Assembly (NCBI GenBank): GCA_022575985.1
Contig: JAKSXM010000350.1
Coordinates: 248,001-312,000 of the forward strand
From: Anagrus nilaparvatae
Lineage: Eukaryota > Arthropoda > Insecta > Hymenoptera > Mymaridae
Reading direction: 5' to 3'
Length of the DNA: 64,000 nucleotides
In this document: in pieces, positions 60,984 to 64,000 of the stretch
How positions within the stretch are numbered: the first letter of the stretch is position 1
Layout of the letters: each line of letters begins with the position of its first letter
Notes under the pieces: generated by a model
Databases searched by the model: none
Told to the model about the DNA's origin: nothing
The model's input: the letters and a program-made list of their open reading frames with translations, nothing else
Position numbers and translations under genes: made by a program

Positions 60984-63900
60984 CCTCTACATAGAATATT
61001 CTCTTATTATTAGTAAACTTGGTTTATAAAAATTTTAACCAATTCAAATGGTTTCAAGCAAGTAGATCCAAAGATTCTAAAAATACAATATTTTTGATAC
61101 CTACTTATATTTTTATATCTTGTTTTTTTATTTCTCAGGCCTTTTGGACTGTATTTGTTAAGGTTTTTCTCTATTTTACATATTCTTTCATTATAAGTAA
61201 ACTTGTTTTATAAAAATTTTAACCTATTCAAATGGTTTCATGAAAGTGGATCCACCTTTTCTAAATATACAATAATTTTAATACTTTTTTAATTTATTTA
61301 TATCTTGTTTTTTAATTACGCTGGCCTGAAGGGCCGTATTTGTTTTAGTTTTCCTCTACGTAGAATATTCTCTTATTGTTAGTAAACTAGGTTTATAAAA
61401 ATTTTAACCAATTCAAATGGTTTCATGCAAGTAGATCCAAAGATTCTAAAAATACAATATTTTTGATACCTATTTAAATTTTTATATCTTGTTTTTTTAT
61501 TTCTCAGGCTTTTTGGACTGTATTTGTTAAGGTTTTTCTCTATTTTACATATTTTTTCATTATAAGTAAACTTGTTTTATAAAAATTTTAATCTATTCAA
61601 ATGGTTTCATGAAAGTGGATCCACCTTTTCTAAATAAACAATAATTTTAATACTTATTTAATTTATTTATATCTTGTTTTTTAATTACGCTGGCCTGAAG
61701 GGCCGTATTTGTTTTAGTTTTCCTCTACGTAGAATATTCTCTTATTATTAGTAAATTTGGTTTATAAAAATTTTAACCAATTCAAATGGTTTCATGCAAG
61801 TAGATCCAAAGATTCTAAAAATACAATATTTTTGATACCTATTTAAATTTTTATATCTTGTTTTTTTATTTCTCAGGCCTTTTGGACTGTATTTGTTAAG
61901 GTTTTTCTCTATTTTACATATTTTTTCATTATAAGTAAACTTGTTTTATAAAAATTTTAACCTATTCAAATGTTTTCATGAGAGTGGATCCACCTTTTCT
62001 AAATATACAATAATTTTAATACTTTTTTAATTTATTTATATCTTGTTTTTTAATTACGCTGGCCTGAAGGGCCGTATTTGTTTTAGTTTTCCTCTACGTA
62101 GAATATTCTCTTATTATTAGTAAACTTGGTTTATAAAAATTTTAACCAATTCAAATGGTTTTATGCAAGTAGATCCAAAGATTCTAAAAATACAATATCT
62201 TTGATACCTATTTAAATTTTTATATCTTGTTTTTTTATTTCTCAGGCTTTTTGGACTGTATTTGTTAAGGTTTTTCTCTATTTTACATATTTTTTCATTA
62301 TAAGTAAACTTGTTTTATAAAAATTTTAACCTATTCAAATGGTTTCATGAAAGTGGATCCACCTTTTCTAAATATACAATAATTTTAATACTTATTTAAT
62401 TTATTTATATCTTGTTTTTTAATTACGCTGGCCTGAAGGGCCGTATTTGTTTTAGTTTTCCTCTACGTAGAATATTCTCTTATTATTAGTAAATTTGGTT
62501 TATAAAAATATTAACCAATTCAAATGGTTTCATGCAAGTAGATCCAAAGATTCTAAAAATACAATATTTTTGATACCTATTTAAATTTTTATATCTTGTT
62601 TTTTTATTTCTCAGGCCTTTTGGACTGTATTGGTTTAGGTTTTTCTCTATTTTACATATTTTTTCATTATAAGTAAACTTGTTTTATAAAAATTTTAACC
62701 TATTCAAATGGTTTCATGAAAGTGAATACACCTTATCTAAATATACATTAATTTTAATACTTATTTAATTTATTTATATGTTTTTTAATTACGCTGGCCT
62801 CAAGGGCCATATTTGTTTAAGTTTTTCTCTACGTAGAATATTCTCTCATTATTTGTAAACTGGGTTTATAAAAATTTTAACCAATTCAAATGGTTTTATG
62901 CAAGTAGATCCAACGTTTATAAAAATACAATAATTTTGATACCTAATTAAATTTTTTATATCTTGTTTTTTTATTTCTCAGGCCTTTTGGACTGTATTTG
63001 TTTAGGTTTTTCTCTATTTCACATATTTTTTCATTATAAGTAAACTTGTTTTATAAAAATTTCAACCTATTCAAATGGTTTCATGCAAGTGGATCCAACG
63101 TTTATAAAAATACAATAATTTTGATACCTATTTAAATTTTTTATATTATGTTTTTTTATTTCTCAGGCCTTTTGGACTGTATTTGTTTAAGTTTTTCTCT
63201 ATTTTATATATTTTTCTATTATAAGTAAACTTGGTTTATAAGAATTTTAACCAATTCAAATGATTTCATGAAAGTGGATCCACCTTTTCTAAATATACAA
63301 TAATTTTAATACTTATTTAATTTATTTATATCTTGTTTTTTAATTACGCTGGCCTGGTGGGCCGTATTTGTTATAGTTTTCCTCTACATAGAATATTCTC
63401 TTATTATTAGTAAACTTGGTATTAAAAAATTTTAACCAATTCAAATGGTTTCATGCAAGTAGATCCAAAGACTCTAAAAATACAATATTTTTGATACCTA
63501 TTTAAATTTTTATATCTTGTTTTTTTATTTCTCAGGCTTTTTGGACTGTATTTGTTAAGGTTTTTCTCTATTTTACATATTTTTTCATTATAAGTAAACT
63601 TGTTTTATAAAACTTTTAACCTATTCAAATGGTTTCATGAAAGTGGATCCACCTTTTCTAAATATACAATAATTTTAATACTTATCTAATTTATTTATAT
63701 CTTGTTTTTTAATTACGCTGGCCTGAAGGGCCGTATTTGTTTAAGTTTTTCTCTACGTAGAATATTCTCTCATTATTAGTAAAATTGGTTTATAAAAATT
63801 TTAACCAATTCAAATGAATTCATAAAAGTGGATCCAAAGATTCTAAAAATACAATATTTTTGATACCTATTTAAATTATTATATCTTGTTTTTTTATTTC

Positions 63901-64000
63901 TCAGGCCTTTTGGACTGTATTTTTTAAGGTTTTTCTCTCTTTTACATATTTTTTCATTATAAGTAAACTTGTTTTATAAAAATTTTAACCAATTCAAATG
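60979..64000 (+). repeat. AT-rich satellite array, right part (about 16 monomers)
   Basis: This is the same satellite in the same orientation, resuming within the monomer that the retrotransposon split. From 61043 to about 62700 it is a regular alternation of X (A or A') and Y (E') monomers, that is, a 369-bp dimer array rather than the 5-mer arrangement. It carries more isolated single-base differences than most of the left array (for example near 61104, 61184, 61378 and 62199). From about 62700 there are F, D2, D, E, A', B and C types. The array runs to the window end. Confidence 0.96.

Noticed and set aside
1..64000. Assembly artefact as the explanation for the near-identical multi-kilobase blocks
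   Set aside because: Not excluded, but the blocks differ by private variants, a dimer indel and a replaced two-monomer patch, which simple duplication of a contig would not create. Long-read coverage would decide.

Overview
The window is almost entirely one satellite DNA array, broken once by a young, structurally complete Ty1/copia-type LTR retrotransposon. The satellite monomer is 184-185 bp and about 78% A+T (40 G/C in the 184-bp monomer at 4987-5170). All monomers I read are in the same orientation, giving about 289 copies at 1-53326 and about 16 at 60979-64000. The array runs off both ends of the window. I see no single-copy host gene, rRNA, tRNA or CRISPR array. A long higher-order satellite, a copia element with a half-tRNA-type primer site and spliceosomal signals indicate an animal nuclear genome, most likely an insect. 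The species, and whether the array is centromeric, cannot be told from the sequence.

Satellite layout: monomers fall into two superclasses. Class X (types A, A', C, D, D2) has a core around CAGGCCTTTTGGACTG. Class Y (types B, E, E', F) has a core around GGCCTGAAGGGCC followed by overlapping palindromes. They are arranged as X-Y dimers (369 bp; common at the left edge, right of the retroelement and between larger units) and as a clean 5-mer A-B-C-D-E of 921-924 bp (at least ten copies). These sit inside 8-mer (about 1479 bp) and 13-mer (2402 bp) tandem duplications and in copies of multi-kilobase segments displaced by about 6.3, 10.3, 18.3, 28.6 and 37.3 kb, all near-integer multiples of the monomer. 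Chimeric monomers mark individual unequal-exchange junctions.

Retrotransposon layout (minus strand, 53327-60978, 7652 bp): two 278-bp LTRs differ at one base, a perfect 5-bp target duplication (GTTTT) flanks the element, and a polypurine tract and a primer site related to the 5' half of initiator tRNA-Met are in place. A single intact gag-pol frame carries Gag, two zinc knuckles, protease, integrase, reverse transcriptase and RNase H. Removing the element and one TSD restores an ordinary E-type monomer.

Two features of the element stand out. First, the gag-pol frame has no ATG near its 5' end. It opens directly at a good 3' splice site, and the first ATG after the primer site (60461) begins an 8-codon mini-exon ending in a good 5' splice site in the matching phase. 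This predicts a 1258-bp leader intron that separates genomic RNA from the gag-pol mRNA. Second, the hexamer GAYGAG occurs about 40 times on the element's sense strand, in coding sequence in all frames and also in LTR, UTR and intron, where about three would be expected from composition.
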